A stretch of DNA of 64,000 nucleotides from NCBI RefSeq assembly GCF_003952465.1, contig NZ_CP034448.1, positions 2,271,001 to 2,335,000 of the forward strand, read 5' to 3'. This DNA is from Mesorhizobium sp. M1B.F.Ca.ET.045.04.1.1 (GTDB lineage: Bacteria; Pseudomonadota; Alphaproteobacteria; Rhizobiales; Rhizobiaceae). The notes beneath the pieces were generated by a model. The model saw nothing but the letters and a program-made list of their open reading frames with translations. It had not been told where the DNA came from and did no database searches. Of this stretch, positions 18,015-26,660 are shown in pieces. A program made the position numbers and the translations under genes. Position 1 is the stretch's first letter. Every line of letters starts with the position of its first letter.

Positions 18015-18140
18015 GTAACTATCCTACTTTACTGTCAAGCGGCGACAAAGGACTGACGCAATCAGGCTCAATCAGTTCTTATCTAAGCGTCTGATTTTTC
18101 GTCATTTTCGACCAACTTGCAGTGTGTGTTACTTTCCTAC
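18015..18140. promoter_or_regulatory. Paired direct repeat in the ABC/RpiR divergent promoter region
   Basis: GTAACTATCCTAC (18015-18027) and GTTACTTTCCTAC (18128-18140) match at 11 of 13 bases in the same orientation, 113 bases apart. They lie in the 276-base gap between the divergent importer and the RpiR gene. These are plausible RpiR operators. The gap holds no gene. Confidence 0.4.
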
Positions 18141-18227
18141 ATACTCACCCCGGTTGATTGCCTATGGCCAGCGGGCGGATAATCGCAAATATGGTGGGTC
18201 CAGAAGCGGGCAGGGAAGGACTGGCCA

Positions 18228-19175
18228 ATGACCGAAACTGACAGCCAGGCGTTGCGAATTCCGGACGAGGATGACGACCGGCACGACCATGTCAGGCGCA
18301 TCCCGGACATCATTTCGCAGGTGAAGGACAGCTACGCCGAGCTGCGCCCGGCCGAGCGCCGCGTCGCCGATGTCGTGCTCGACGACGTCAAATATGCCGT
18401 CGACGCTTCCAACGCCGCGCTTGCCCAGCGCGCCGGGGTCAGCGAGCCGACAGTGACCCGCTTCTGCCGCGCCATCGGCTGCGAGGGCGTTCGCGACTTC
18501 AAGCTGAAGCTGGCGCAGAGCCTGGTCGTCGGCGCGCTCTATCTCAGCACCAAGCCCCGACCCGCGAACAGCGACAGCGGCATGCCGTTCTGGAGTGCTG
18601 TGTTCGGCGAGGCGCGGCGCGCGCTGCAGGAGGCCGAACGGCAGATCGACCCCGGGCAGCTGCAGAAGGCGGCGGAACTGATCGCCAAGGCGCGGCAGGT
18701 GACGGTGTTCGGGCTCGGCGGCAGCTCATCGGCGCTGGCGCAGGAGACGCAATACCGCCTGTTCCGCTATGGCATCACGATCAGCGCACAATGCGATCCG
18801 TATCTGATGCGCATGACCGCTTCGACGCTGAAGCCCGGCGATCTTGTGATTGCGATCTCGGCAACTGGCCGTACCCGGGAAGTAATCGAGGCGGTGGAGC
18901 TTGCCAAGCACTACCGCGCCGACGCGATCTGCGTGACGGCGCCGGACACCGAGCTGACGCGCGTCTGCGATGTCCGGCTGACCATGGCGGTTCCCGAATA
19001 TCCCGACACGCTGAAGCCGACCGCTTCGCGCTACGCCTTTCTGGCGGCCATCGACCTTCTTGCGGTGGCGACCGCATATAGGATCGACGGCCCGGCGCGC
19101 GAGACGGTGCGTCGCATCAAGTACAACGCCCAGATCCATCGGACAGGGAAGGAGATGGAGCCATTGGGCGATTGA
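18228..19175 (+). CDS. RpiR/MurR-family transcriptional regulator
   Basis: A 315-residue regulator with an N-terminal HTH_6 domain (about 28-105; LRPAERRVADVVLDD, ALAQRAGVSEPTVTRFCRAIGCEGVRDFK) and a C-terminal SIS domain (about 140-275; VTVFGLGGSSSALAQE, AISATGRTREVIEAVELAK) that senses a phosphosugar-like ligand. It is transcribed away from the SsuABC-like importer and just before the monooxygenase gene, so it likely controls the surrounding catabolic genes. It is preceded by GGGAAGGA at good spacing. Confidence 0.92.
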   Translation: MTETDSQALRIPDEDDDRHDHVRRIPDIISQVKDSYAELRPAERRVADVVLDDVKYAVDASNAALAQRAGVSEPTVTRFCRAIGCEGVRDFKLKLAQSLVVGALYLSTKPRPANSDSGMPFWSAVFGEARRALQEAERQIDPGQLQKAAELIAKARQVTVFGLGGSSSALAQETQYRLFRYGITISAQCDPYLMRMTASTLKPGDLVIAISATGRTREVIEAVELAKHYRADAICVTAPDTELTRVCDVRLTMAVPEYPDTLKPTASRYAFLAAIDLLAVATAYRIDGPARETVRRIKYNAQIHRTGKEMEPLGD

Positions 19176-19186
19176 GGCAGGTTCTT

Positions 19187-19209
19187 CCTTCTCCCACAAG
19201 GGGAGAAGG
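19187..19209. terminator. Hairpin after the RpiR gene
   Basis: CCTTCTCCC (19187-19195) pairs with GGGAGAAGG (19201-19209) around a 5-base loop, 11 bases after the rpiR stop. No strong U-run follows. It resembles the hairpins of the dispersed CTCCCC repeats and may act as a weak terminator. Confidence 0.4.
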
Positions 19210-19258
19210 CGACGGCGCCGGCTTCGATAAAGATTCGAACTGAAGGGAGCGAAGAAGA

Positions 19259-21049
19259 ATGCTCGACATCGCACCATCGCAACAGGCGGCAACCTGGCTC
19301 GGCTCCTTCGGGCGGGCGCTCGAGGCGGGCGACATCGAGGCGGCGGCCAACCTTTTCGTCGAGGATTGCTACTGGCGCGATCTGCTCACCTTCACATGGA
19401 ACATAAAAACCATGGAGGGCCAGGCAGCGGTCCGCGAGATGCTGAAGGCGACGCTGCCCTTGGCACAGCCGTCCCATTGGCGTCTGTCCGGGGAGGCGAG
19501 CGTCGACGACGGCATCGTCGAAGCCTGGCTCAGCTTCGAGACGGCCGTGGCGCGCGGCGAGGGTATCCTGCGCCTCAAGGACGGCCGCTGCCGGACGCTG
19601 TTCACGGCGATGAGCGAGCTCAAGGGTTTTGAAGAGCAGAAAGGTCCGGGCCGGCCGCTCGGCATCCGCCACAAGGCCGACCCGGACCGCGAAACCTGGG
19701 TGGAAGCCAGGGCCCGCGAGACGCGCGACCTCGGCGTGCGCGAGCAGCCCTATTGCCTGGTGATCGGCGGCGGTCAGGGCGGCATCATGCTGGGGGCGCG
19801 GCTGCGGCAGTTCGGCGTTCCAACCGTCATCATCGAGAAGAACGCGCGCGCCGGCGATTCCTGGCGCAACCGCTACCGCTCGCTCGTGCTGCACGATCCG
19901 GTCTGGTACGACCATCTGCCTTACATCCCGTTCCCGGAGAACTGGCCGGTCTTCACGCCCAAGGACAAGATGGGCGACTGGCTGGAAATGTATGCGCGCG
20001 TCATGGAGCTGAACTATTGGGTCGCCACCAAATGCATCAGCGCCGCCTATGACGAGGCGGAAAAGGTTTGGGCGGTGGTGGTCGACCGGGTCGGCCAGCG
20101 CATCACGCTGAGGCCCAAGCACATCGTCTTTGCCACCGGCGCCTACGGGCCGCCGCGGCAGATCGAACTGCCGGGCGCGGACAGCTTCAAAGGCGAGCTC
20201 CTGCACTCCAGCCAGTATTCCACCGGCGAGAGATTCCGCGGCAAACGCGTTGCGGTGATAGGTGCTGCAAGCTCGGGCCACGATGTCAGCGTCGACCTCT
20301 GGGAGGCGGGCGCCAAGGTCACCATGGTGCAGCGCTCGCCGACGACGGTGGTGAAGTCCGACACGCTGATGGAGGTCGGCTTCGAGATCTTTTCCGAGAA
20401 GGCGCTGGCGCGCGGCATCACCACCGACAAGGCCGACATGATCGTAGCCTCGACGCCGTTCGCGTTGGTGCACAAGGGCCAGCGGGCTCTCTACGATGTT
20501 ATCCGCGAGCGCGACGCGGATTTCTACAAGCGGCTCAGCGACAGCGGCTTCGCCATCGATTTCGGCGAGGACGAGACCGGGCTTTTGATGAAGGCCTACC
20601 GCACGGGCTCGGGCTACTACATCGATGTCGGCGCCTGCGAGCTGATCCTGAACGGCGAGATCGCGGTGAAGAGCGGCGTCGGCATCAAGTCGCTGACAGC
20701 GAACGGCATTCTCTTCGAGGACGGCAGCGAATTGGATGTCGACGCGATCGTCTGCTGCACGGGCTACCAGTCGATGAACGAGACGGTGGCGGCGATCGTC
20801 TCGCGCGAAGTCGCCGACGAGGTCGGTCCGTGCTGGGGGCTCGGCTCCGGCGTGAAGGGCGATCCCGGACCGTGGCAGGGCGAACTGCGCAACATGTGGA
20901 AGCCGACCGCGCAGGAAGCGCTGTGGTTCCACGGCGGCAACCTCGCGCTGTCGCGCTTCTATTCGAAATTCGTGGCGCTGCAGCTCAAGGCGCGGATGGA
21001 GGGGATTGCCACGCCGGTTTACGGCGAGCCGAGCAACGCGAGACGGTGA
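19259..21049 (+). CDS. NTF2-like/flavin-containing monooxygenase fusion
   Basis: The 596-residue protein joins an N-terminal SnoaL/NTF2-like domain (about 10-135; AANLFVEDCYWRDLLTFTWN) to a class B flavin monooxygenase. FAD is bound by VIGGGQGGIMLGARL (about 168-182) and NADPH by VAVIGAASSGHDVSVDLWEAG (about 332-352). The segment PFPENWPVFTPKDKMGDWLEMYA resembles the FMO/BVMO family link region. Such enzymes insert oxygen at N, S or a ketone; a YUCCA-like role is also possible. It is likely cytosolic. Neighbours (amidohydrolase, RidA, importer) suggest degradation of an N-containing organic compound. The start is at 19259 after GGGAGCGAAGAAG. Confidence 0.88.
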   Translation: MLDIAPSQQAATWLGSFGRALEAGDIEAAANLFVEDCYWRDLLTFTWNIKTMEGQAAVREMLKATLPLAQPSHWRLSGEASVDDGIVEAWLSFETAVARGEGILRLKDGRCRTLFTAMSELKGFEEQKGPGRPLGIRHKADPDRETWVEARARETRDLGVREQPYCLVIGGGQGGIMLGARLRQFGVPTVIIEKNARAGDSWRNRYRSLVLHDPVWYDHLPYIPFPENWPVFTPKDKMGDWLEMYARVMELNYWVATKCISAAYDEAEKVWAVVVDRVGQRITLRPKHIVFATGAYGPPRQIELPGADSFKGELLHSSQYSTGERFRGKRVAVIGAASSGHDVSVDLWEAGAKVTMVQRSPTTVVKSDTLMEVGFEIFSEKALARGITTDKADMIVASTPFALVHKGQRALYDVIRERDADFYKRLSDSGFAIDFGEDETGLLMKAYRTGSGYYIDVGACELILNGEIAVKSGVGIKSLTANGILFEDGSELDVDAIVCCTGYQSMNETVAAIVSREVADEVGPCWGLGSGVKGDPGPWQGELRNMWKPTAQEALWFHGGNLALSRFYSKFVALQLKARMEGIATPVYGEPSNARR

Positions 21050-21051
21050 AG

Positions 21052-21200
21052 CTGCCCATCTCCCCCCCAATGGGGGGAGATGGCCGGCAGGCCAGAGGGG
21101 GTCGGTCCGACTGGGTTCGCCCTTCTGCGCCGGACGAGGGTTGGCGCTTCACGCGCGGCGACCCCCTCTGTCGCCTTCGGCGACATCTCCCCCTCGAGGG
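21052..21200. repeat. CTCCCCC-type palindromic repeat region
   Basis: Between the convergent monooxygenase and amidohydrolase genes, ATCTCCCCCC/GGGGGGAGAT (about 21058-21080) and ATCTCCCCCTCGAGGGGGAGAT (about 21184-21206) form strong hairpins around a GC-rich spacer. It is related in style to the MITE-like elements elsewhere. It probably serves both genes as a bidirectional terminator. Confidence 0.55.
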
Positions 21201-21205
21201 GGAGA

Positions 21206-22432
21206 TCACCCGCGCCTAAAATGCCTCGCCGCAACCTCGACATGCGTGTGGTGCGCATGCGCCTCGAAGCGCTCGGTCTCATCGTGGTTCGCGGCCTCGT
21301 TCGGCCACCATTTGCCGCCGACAACGATACCGTTGGAGACCAGCCGCCGATCCGCGACCAGTGCGGCGCCGACCGCATCGACGAAGGTGAAGCGTCCGGG
21401 CAGCAATTTGAGCACCGCGACATCGCCGATGTCGCCGACTTTCAGCGTGCCGAGCTCGCGCCTCGCGATCGCCTCAGCCGGGCGCTGCGTCGCCGCGCGC
21501 AGCACTTCGACCAGCGGCATGCCGAGCGCCATGAGCTTCGACATGCAGACGAGGATATCGAAGGCGGGGCCGTCGACGCAGTAGAGATGCACGTCGCTCG
21601 AGATGACGTCGGGCGCCAGGCCCTCCGCCAGCATGGCCTTCGCGACGTCGAAGTCGAAGGAGCCCATGCCGTGGCCGATGTCGAAGATGACGCCGCGCTC
21701 GCGCGCCAGCCGCATATCCGGCCGCACCGCGCCGGACGCGAAGACCGGTGCGTTGGGAAATGGCCGAAAACAGTGGGTGAGGACGTCGCCGCGGCGCAGC
21801 CTGGGCAGTACTTCGGAGCGGCCGGGCGGCGGCTCGTCGATATGCGCCATCAGCGGCAGGCCGACCTTGTCGGCGGCTTCGAGCGCGAGGTCGACCGGCG
21901 CGATGCCGCTGGTGCCGCCGGCATGTTTGCCGGAACGAACCTTTACGCCGACGACGATATCGGCGTGCTCGCGCACCGCCGCCACCGTTTCGCGCGGCTC
22001 GCAGAGCCTGAGGTCGCTGCATTCGCCGACCGACACGGTCTTGGCGAAGCCGAATATGCCGGCGAAGGAGATGTTGACGTAAGCGAGGATACGGACCTTC
22101 GCGCGCTCGATGACATGGCGACGAAAGCCGAGGAAATTGCCGGCGCCGGCGCTGCCGGCGTCGATGAAGGTGGTGGTGCCGCTCTTGGCGGCGAGCCTGT
22201 CGGCGTCGACGCCGAGCGAGGTGCCGCCCCAATAGACGTGGCTGTGCAGGTCGACGAGGCCGGGCGTGACGATGCAGTCCCTCGCGTCGACGATCTCAGC
22301 GGCGGCCTCGGCATCGATGGCGGCGTCGATCGCGGCGATGCGGCCATCGGCGATGGCCACGTCGCGCGGCGCATCCAACCCGGAGGCCGGGTCGATCACA
22401 CGGCCGCCCTTGATCAGCAGATCGAACTGCAT
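21206..22432 (-). CDS. Amidohydrolase/deacetylase-family metallohydrolase
   Basis: A 408-residue amidohydrolase-superfamily enzyme. The N-terminal beta-sandwich (DLLIKGGRVIDPASG) leads into the metal-binding HxH (TPGLVDLHSHVYWGG, about 60-70), with further ligands expected at GVKVR (Lys), MAHIDEPP (His), LTHCFRP (His) and SSDVHLY (Asp). This pattern fits the dihydroorotase-like amidohydrolase/deacetylase group with a carboxylated Lys. It hydrolyses a C-N bond in an amide or N-acyl compound. The RidA gene lies upstream on the same strand, 28 bases away. Confidence 0.88.
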   Translation of the reverse strand: MQFDLLIKGGRVIDPASGLDAPRDVAIADGRIAAIDAAIDAEAAAEIVDARDCIVTPGLVDLHSHVYWGGTSLGVDADRLAAKSGTTTFIDAGSAGAGNFLGFRRHVIERAKVRILAYVNISFAGIFGFAKTVSVGECSDLRLCEPRETVAAVREHADIVVGVKVRSGKHAGGTSGIAPVDLALEAADKVGLPLMAHIDEPPPGRSEVLPRLRRGDVLTHCFRPFPNAPVFASGAVRPDMRLARERGVIFDIGHGMGSFDFDVAKAMLAEGLAPDVISSDVHLYCVDGPAFDILVCMSKLMALGMPLVEVLRAATQRPAEAIARRELGTLKVGDIGDVAVLKLLPGRFTFVDAVGAALVADRRLVSNGIVVGGKWWPNEAANHDETERFEAHAHHTHVEVAARHFRRG

Positions 22433-22460
22433 CGGCGCCTCCCTTGTTGTTTGGTCGCGA

Positions 22461-22826
22461 TCAAACTGGCCGGTAGGCGACCGCTTCGATCTCGATCTTG
22501 ATGTCGATCATCAGGCGGGATTCGACGGTGGTGCGAGCCGGCGGGTCATTCGGGAAATGCTTTGCATAGACCGTATTGAAGGCGCCGAAGTCGCGGGCGT
22601 CCTCGAGCCAGACGGTGGTCTTGACCACATCGTCCATGGTGCAGCCGGCCAGCGCCAGCGCCGCCTTGACGTTCTGCAGCACCTGCTCGGCCTGCTCGGC
22701 GATGCCGCCCTTGACCACCAGCCCGTCGCTGCCCACCGGCACCTGGCCGGAGACATAGACGAAATCGCCGGCACGCACGGCGGGCGAGAGCGGGACATGC
22801 GATTTTCCAAAGCATTGCTTGGGCAA
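22461..22826 (-). CDS. RidA family (enamine/imine deaminase) protein
   Basis: The 121-residue protein carries the RidA/YjgF pattern: VRAGDFVYVSGQVP, EQAEQVLQNVKAALALAGCTMDDVVKTTVWL, FNTVYAKHFPNDPPARTTVES. The Arg in PPARTTV is the expected substrate carboxylate binder. It hydrolyses reactive enamines or imines to ketones and ammonia and forms trimers. It stands with the amidohydrolase as a two-gene unit, which points to release of nitrogen from an organic amine or amide. Start ATG 22826 follows a GGAGG-containing site. Confidence 0.92.
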   Translation of the reverse strand: MPKQCFGKSHVPLSPAVRAGDFVYVSGQVPVGSDGLVVKGGIAEQAEQVLQNVKAALALAGCTMDDVVKTTVWLEDARDFGAFNTVYAKHFPNDPPARTTVESRLMIDIKIEIEAVAYRPV

Positions 22827-23028
22827 GTGAGCCTCCTGATTGTCGACTTGATGGGACGGTTCTTATAGCCGTCTACGCCTGTCGGCGTGATCCTCATAGA
22901 GCATTTGTTGGAAAGCAACATTTTTTCGAAAATCCATGTTGCTTTATTACAGAAGCCTGAGCATCCTGCGCCTCGAAGCCGGGCCGGCAACTCGTGGCCG
23001 CCGGCAGATACGAGAGAGAGGGGATCCG

Positions 23029-23514
23029 ATGATCTTCGACAAGAATCCGTTTCCGGAAGGCGATGCCGACCGCCATGCGCTGTGGGAAATGCTGGTGCGG
23101 CGAGACATCGATGCCTTCCTCGGCCAGGACTGGTCGATGGTCGAGGACGACTTCATCGCCGAAGGCTTCTTCGGCATGCATGCGCATTTCCTTGCCAATG
23201 CCGATGCCTGGCGGCTGCAGTTCCCGAGGCTGGAGGTCTATCGCGACGAATGGCTGCGGCAGGCCAAGGAAACCGCCGCGACGACATTCGCCGAGCCGCT
23301 GCGCGAGGCGCTGTTCCGCATCACCAACATGCGCGACATTGACGTCGACGGCGATCGCGCGGTGCTGCACAAGAAGTTCGACGGTTCCGTCGCCAAGGCC
23401 GACGGCGGCGTCGACCGCCTCAAATGGCAGACGCTCTATTTCTGCCGCAAGGTCGGCGGCCGCTGGAAGATCGCCGGTTTCGTCGGTTATATGCCGCATC
23501 CGTTGGGAAGCTAG
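23029..23514 (+). CDS. NTF2/SnoaL-like small protein
   Basis: The 161-residue protein has a cone-fold pattern typical of SnoaL/NTF2-like proteins: an N-terminal helix with WEMLVRRDIDAFLGQDW, a repeated VEDDFIAEGFFGMHAHF block, and a C-terminal strand region LKWQTLYFCRKVGGRWKIAGFVGYMP. I start at ATG 23029, which follows GAGAGAGAGGGG. It is divergent from ridA and may be a cyclase, isomerase or binding protein in the same pathway. No catalytic residues are evident. The upstream 202-base gap (22827-23028) holds the divergent promoters. Confidence 0.7.
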   Translation: MIFDKNPFPEGDADRHALWEMLVRRDIDAFLGQDWSMVEDDFIAEGFFGMHAHFLANADAWRLQFPRLEVYRDEWLRQAKETAATTFAEPLREALFRITNMRDIDVDGDRAVLHKKFDGSVAKADGGVDRLKWQTLYFCRKVGGRWKIAGFVGYMPHPLGS

Positions 23515-23515
23515 A

Positions 23516-23790
23516 GGGTCTGTCGATATTCAGGTGATGCCGGCCTGCGAATGGCGGCTTCCTGCGCTTCCGGCCTTCGCCGGCCGAAGCATTCACGAAT
23601 GGCGTGGCAGCCAAATTAAGGCTACGGCCGGCGTAGGCCGGTGCTCACGTACTTGAAGTACGCTCCGCTCCGGCCTTCGCCTGCCGAAGCCCTCGTAAGT
23701 GTCTCCGCTCTATGAAGGCTACGGCCGGCGTAGGCCGGTTCTCGGAAACCACCATTCTCGGCTCGGCCTGACCTGAATCTCAACAGACCC
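23516..23790. mobile_element. MITE-like element with 20-bp terminal inverted repeats
   Basis: The ends GGGTCTGTCGATATTCAGGT (23516-23535) and ACCTGAATCTCAACAGACCC (23771-23790) are inverted repeats matching at 18 of 20 bases. The 275-bp interior has two copies of AAGGCTACGGCCGGCGTAGG and no ORF. It starts one base after the upstream stop codon. No clear target-site duplication is visible. Confidence 0.65.
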
Positions 23791-23834
23791 AAGAGCGCGA
23801 CCACTTTGAGAGCTAAGGGGCTCGAAGAGGCAGT

Positions 23835-24089
23835 CTAAGACAAGCGCGGCAACCGCTCGTCGGGCGAGCGATGGTCGAAGACGACGCCCATGGTCTTACC
23901 AACGGCAGCCATGACGATCAGTTCGACCAGATGGTCGTCGCTGTCCTCGCAAGCTGGGCCGGATCGGCGGATGGTGTCGAGCATTGCGCGGGTCGAGATG
24001 GTGTCGCCGGCGCGAAATTTCGAAAGCGCAGAGGAAACAAGATCTTGCACCGTCGGGTCCATGACGGGCACTTCCGAAGCGACGCTCAT
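23835..24089 (-). CDS. Hypothetical 84-aa protein
   Basis: An 84-residue acidic ORF (MSVASEVPVMDPTVQDLV start) with a ribosome site GGAGGAGG six bases before ATG 24089, which decides this start over a longer in-frame version. It contains helices around DLVSSALSKFRAGDTISTRA and HLVELIVMAAVGKTMGVVF. It has no signal peptide and no membrane segment. I recognise no family. It stands alone between two repeat-rich gaps. Confidence 0.6.
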   Translation of the reverse strand: MSVASEVPVMDPTVQDLVSSALSKFRAGDTISTRAMLDTIRRSGPACEDSDDHLVELIVMAAVGKTMGVVFDHRSPDERLPRLS

Positions 24090-24234
24090 TAGCCTCCTCC
24101 TGCCATGAACCCTCTCCAAAAGGATGATACGCCAATGGTGGGATTGCGCCAGCAAAATGGTGGTCCGACCAGAGCGATTGGCGACAGCCTGCCGCCATTT
24201 GCTCTTTCAAGCACGTCGTTCTGGAATGGATCAG

Positions 24235-24414
24235 GCGACACGCTTTAAGTCTTTGTTTTTATGCATGTCGTTTTCGCAAAACCGCTGCGCACTTTTGCGC
24301 GACATGCATTAAAGCACGTCACGCTGAAACGGGCTCAGGCGACGCGCTTTAAATCCTTGTATCACGCATGTCGTTTTCCCAAGACCGCTGCGCACTTTTG
24401 CACGACGAGCGTTA
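24235..24414. repeat. Two tandem GCATGTC-type dispersed repeats
   Basis: Two head-to-tail units share the pattern GCATGTCGTTTTC(G/C)C(A)AA..CCGCTGCGCACTTTTGC, each closed by a GACATGC- or GACGAGC-like inverse. They are preceded by GCGAC(A/G)CGCTTTAA. Related units are at 3367-3470 and, reversed, at 60630-60735. Nothing else is evident in 24090-24513 apart from the promoter area of the next gene. Confidence 0.7.
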
Positions 24415-24513
24415 GATGTGGAACATCGTGCCGAGGGCGAAGACCCATACTCGACGCACCGCGCACCGGTTGCTAAGCCCGCTCCCGCGCAGGGAGACTA
24501 GTCGAGTCGAGAC

Positions 24514-26013
24514 ATGACGGTTGCAATCGAGATGGGGCAGACGACGGCAGGCGCGCCGGCGGCCCTCGACCTTGAGGAACTGCTGGCGACCCGCCTGCTG
24601 GTGCAGGGCAATTCGGGCTCCGGCAAGTCGCATCTTTTGCGCCGGCTGCTCGAACAGAGCGCGCCCTGGGTGCAGCAGACCATCATCGACCCCGAAGGCG
24701 ACTTCGTGTCGCTCGGCGAACGCTACGGCCATCTGGTGATCGATGCCGAGGAGCACACCGAGCGCGGCCTGCAGGCGGCCGGCGAGCGGGCGCGCATCCA
24801 CCGCGTCTCGACGGTGCTCAATCTCGAGGGACTCGACGCCGAGAACCAGATGCGGCGCGCAGCCGCCTTCCTCGGCGGCCTGTTCGAGGTCGCGCGCGAC
24901 CATTGGTACCCGATGCTGGTGGTGGTGGACGAGGCGCAGCTCTTCGCGCCGGCCGCCGCCGGCGAGGTTTCGGACGAGGCGCGCAAGCTTTCGCTGGGCG
25001 CCATGACCAATCTGATGTGCCGCGGCCGCAAGCGCGGGCTTGCCGGCATCATCGCCACGCAGCGGCTGGCGAAGCTCGCCAAGAACGTCGCGGCGGAAGC
25101 CTCCAACTTCCTGATGGGCCGGACTTTCCTCGACATCGACATGGCGCGCGCGGCCGACCTGCTCGGCATGGAGCGCCGGCAGGCGGAAGCGTTTCGCGAC
25201 CTGGAGCGGGGGCATTTCATGGCGCTCGGGCCCGCATTGTCGCGCCGCCCGCTAAGCCTGCGGATCGGATCGACGGAAACGAGCCCACGCAACGGCACGC
25301 CGCGGCTGATGCCGCTGCCGGAAGCGGCGCTGGAGGATGCGCGCTCGATCATCCTGGCGGCGCCGCCGCCGGAGACGGTGCGGGCGCAGCGCCGGCCCTC
25401 GCCCGATCTCCTCGATCAATTGATGGCGGCCAAGGCCGCACCACTGGACATCCGCCCGGAGCCGGCCGAACCGCAGCCGAGCGCCGAGGATCTCGCCGAG
25501 CGGCGTGAGCGGATGGACCGCATCCTGCGCGCCATCCTGGCCGAGCCCGACGCGGGATTCCGCGTCATCGGCGTGCTCTATCAGGAGTTCGTCGTTCGTT
25601 GCCGGATCGAAGGGCTCGCGTCGGTCGTGCCCGACCTTTCGGAGTTCCGTCGCATGCTGACGCGCGCCCGCGCCGGTGTCGGTTCCGACATGGCGGAGGA
25701 TGACGCGTGGCGGGACGTCTCAGTGCGCGCCTCGCTGCTGCCTGAGGACATGCAGGGCGTTTTCATGATGATCGCGAGGGCGGCAAAGGAAGGCTGGCCC
25801 TGCCCGAGCGACTCGGCGATAGCGCGGGCCTATGGCTCGCATTCGCTGCGCCGCGCGCGGCGGCTGCTCGACTATATCGAGGAGCAAGGCCTCATCGTCT
25901 GCCAGATCGACGGCGCCGGCCGCCGCACGGTGACGCTGGTGGAACTCGCCTGGGCGACGGCGCCGGGCGATCCGAATGCCGAAGAGCAGGAGCCGGGCAG
26001 TTCGGCCGCCTGA
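24514..26013 (+). CDS. HerA-like ATPase (helicase HerA central-domain type)
   Basis: A 499-residue RecA-fold ATPase: Walker A GNSGSGKS (32-39), IIDPEGDF (57-64), Walker B MLVVVDEAQLF (DE at 139-140) and an ATQR sensor motif (181-184), followed by MCRGRKRGLAGI-type basic residues. This order matches the HerA/FtsK-like DUF87 group, which pump DNA as hexamers. The C-terminal third (about 330-490) is a separate helical region with SEFRRMLTRARAGVGSD. No nuclease (NurA) is adjacent. Its role, DNA processing or defence, is open; the start is at ATG 24514. Confidence 0.82.
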   Translation: MTVAIEMGQTTAGAPAALDLEELLATRLLVQGNSGSGKSHLLRRLLEQSAPWVQQTIIDPEGDFVSLGERYGHLVIDAEEHTERGLQAAGERARIHRVSTVLNLEGLDAENQMRRAAAFLGGLFEVARDHWYPMLVVVDEAQLFAPAAAGEVSDEARKLSLGAMTNLMCRGRKRGLAGIIATQRLAKLAKNVAAEASNFLMGRTFLDIDMARAADLLGMERRQAEAFRDLERGHFMALGPALSRRPLSLRIGSTETSPRNGTPRLMPLPEAALEDARSIILAAPPPETVRAQRRPSPDLLDQLMAAKAAPLDIRPEPAEPQPSAEDLAERRERMDRILRAILAEPDAGFRVIGVLYQEFVVRCRIEGLASVVPDLSEFRRMLTRARAGVGSDMAEDDAWRDVSVRASLLPEDMQGVFMMIARAAKEGWPCPSDSAIARAYGSHSLRRARRLLDYIEEQGLIVCQIDGAGRRTVTLVELAWATAPGDPNAEEQEPGSSAA

Positions 26014-26068
26014 TGGACCTGCCGGTAGCGGACGCCGACAGATGCGTTGACTGCCCCAATACTTTGGC

Positions 26069-26590
26069 TCAAACGCCCGCGATCGCCAGAAGCCAGGCCA
26101 GGATATCGAGCAACAGAAAGAGCAGCGCTATCTGCAACGCCATACGGAGCCGCTGGATAATTCGCCAGTTGCCGGCCATGTCCGCCTTGATGCGAAGGGC
26201 GAGCGCGCGATGCATGGCCGACATCGTTGCCAGCCTGTCGCCATCGACATATTGATTGAGCAGTTCCTCCGGATCGAAGCGGAATGCGTATTGGTGGTAG
26301 GGCCAAAGCATGAAGACGATCAGCCCGCCGATGCCGAACAGGAAAGCCACCGCGGTCCAGTCCCACAGCCCAAGTCCGTTGGAAAGGGCCGCACCGCCGA
26401 GCAGTGAGTTTGCGAACGCGGTGGCAAAGATAAGGCTGCCGGCGCGAGTATTCATGTTCTCCACGACGGTCTGCTGGTGAGTGAGACCTCTCACGGCCTC
26501 CTGATAGATGAACGCAAGACGAGGATCGTCGTCGGCAAGATCGCTTGCGACGGTTCTTTCGGTTTCTCCTGCACTCGAACGTTTGGCCAT
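26069..26590 (-). CDS. Three-TM membrane protein of unknown function
   Basis: The 173-residue protein has a polar N-terminal helix (about 15-46), two close membrane segments (about 50-72 and 78-96; SLIFATAFANSLLGGAAL and WTAVAFLFGIGGLIVFML), a long helix with DRLATMSAMHRALALRIKADM, and a C-terminal membrane segment (about 150-172, ALLFLLLDILAWLLAI). The order of helix, paired TM, helix and TM recalls SLATT/DUF5706-type membrane effectors. That resemblance is by eye only. It converges on the HerA-like gene with a 55-base gap. Confidence 0.7.
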   Translation of the reverse strand: MAKRSSAGETERTVASDLADDDPRLAFIYQEAVRGLTHQQTVVENMNTRAGSLIFATAFANSLLGGAALSNGLGLWDWTAVAFLFGIGGLIVFMLWPYHQYAFRFDPEELLNQYVDGDRLATMSAMHRALALRIKADMAGNWRIIQRLRMALQIALLFLLLDILAWLLAIAGV

Positions 26591-26660
26591 CGGGCTTCTC
26601 CCATGGGATAGGGACGGTTCAAATCCCTTGAGCCAAAAAGCGCCGCTTCCGCGCTTCCGC

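Noticed and set aside
22511..22990. A minus-strand frame overlapping ridA with a different reading
   Set aside because: The RidA frame carries every family motif; the other is a shadow.
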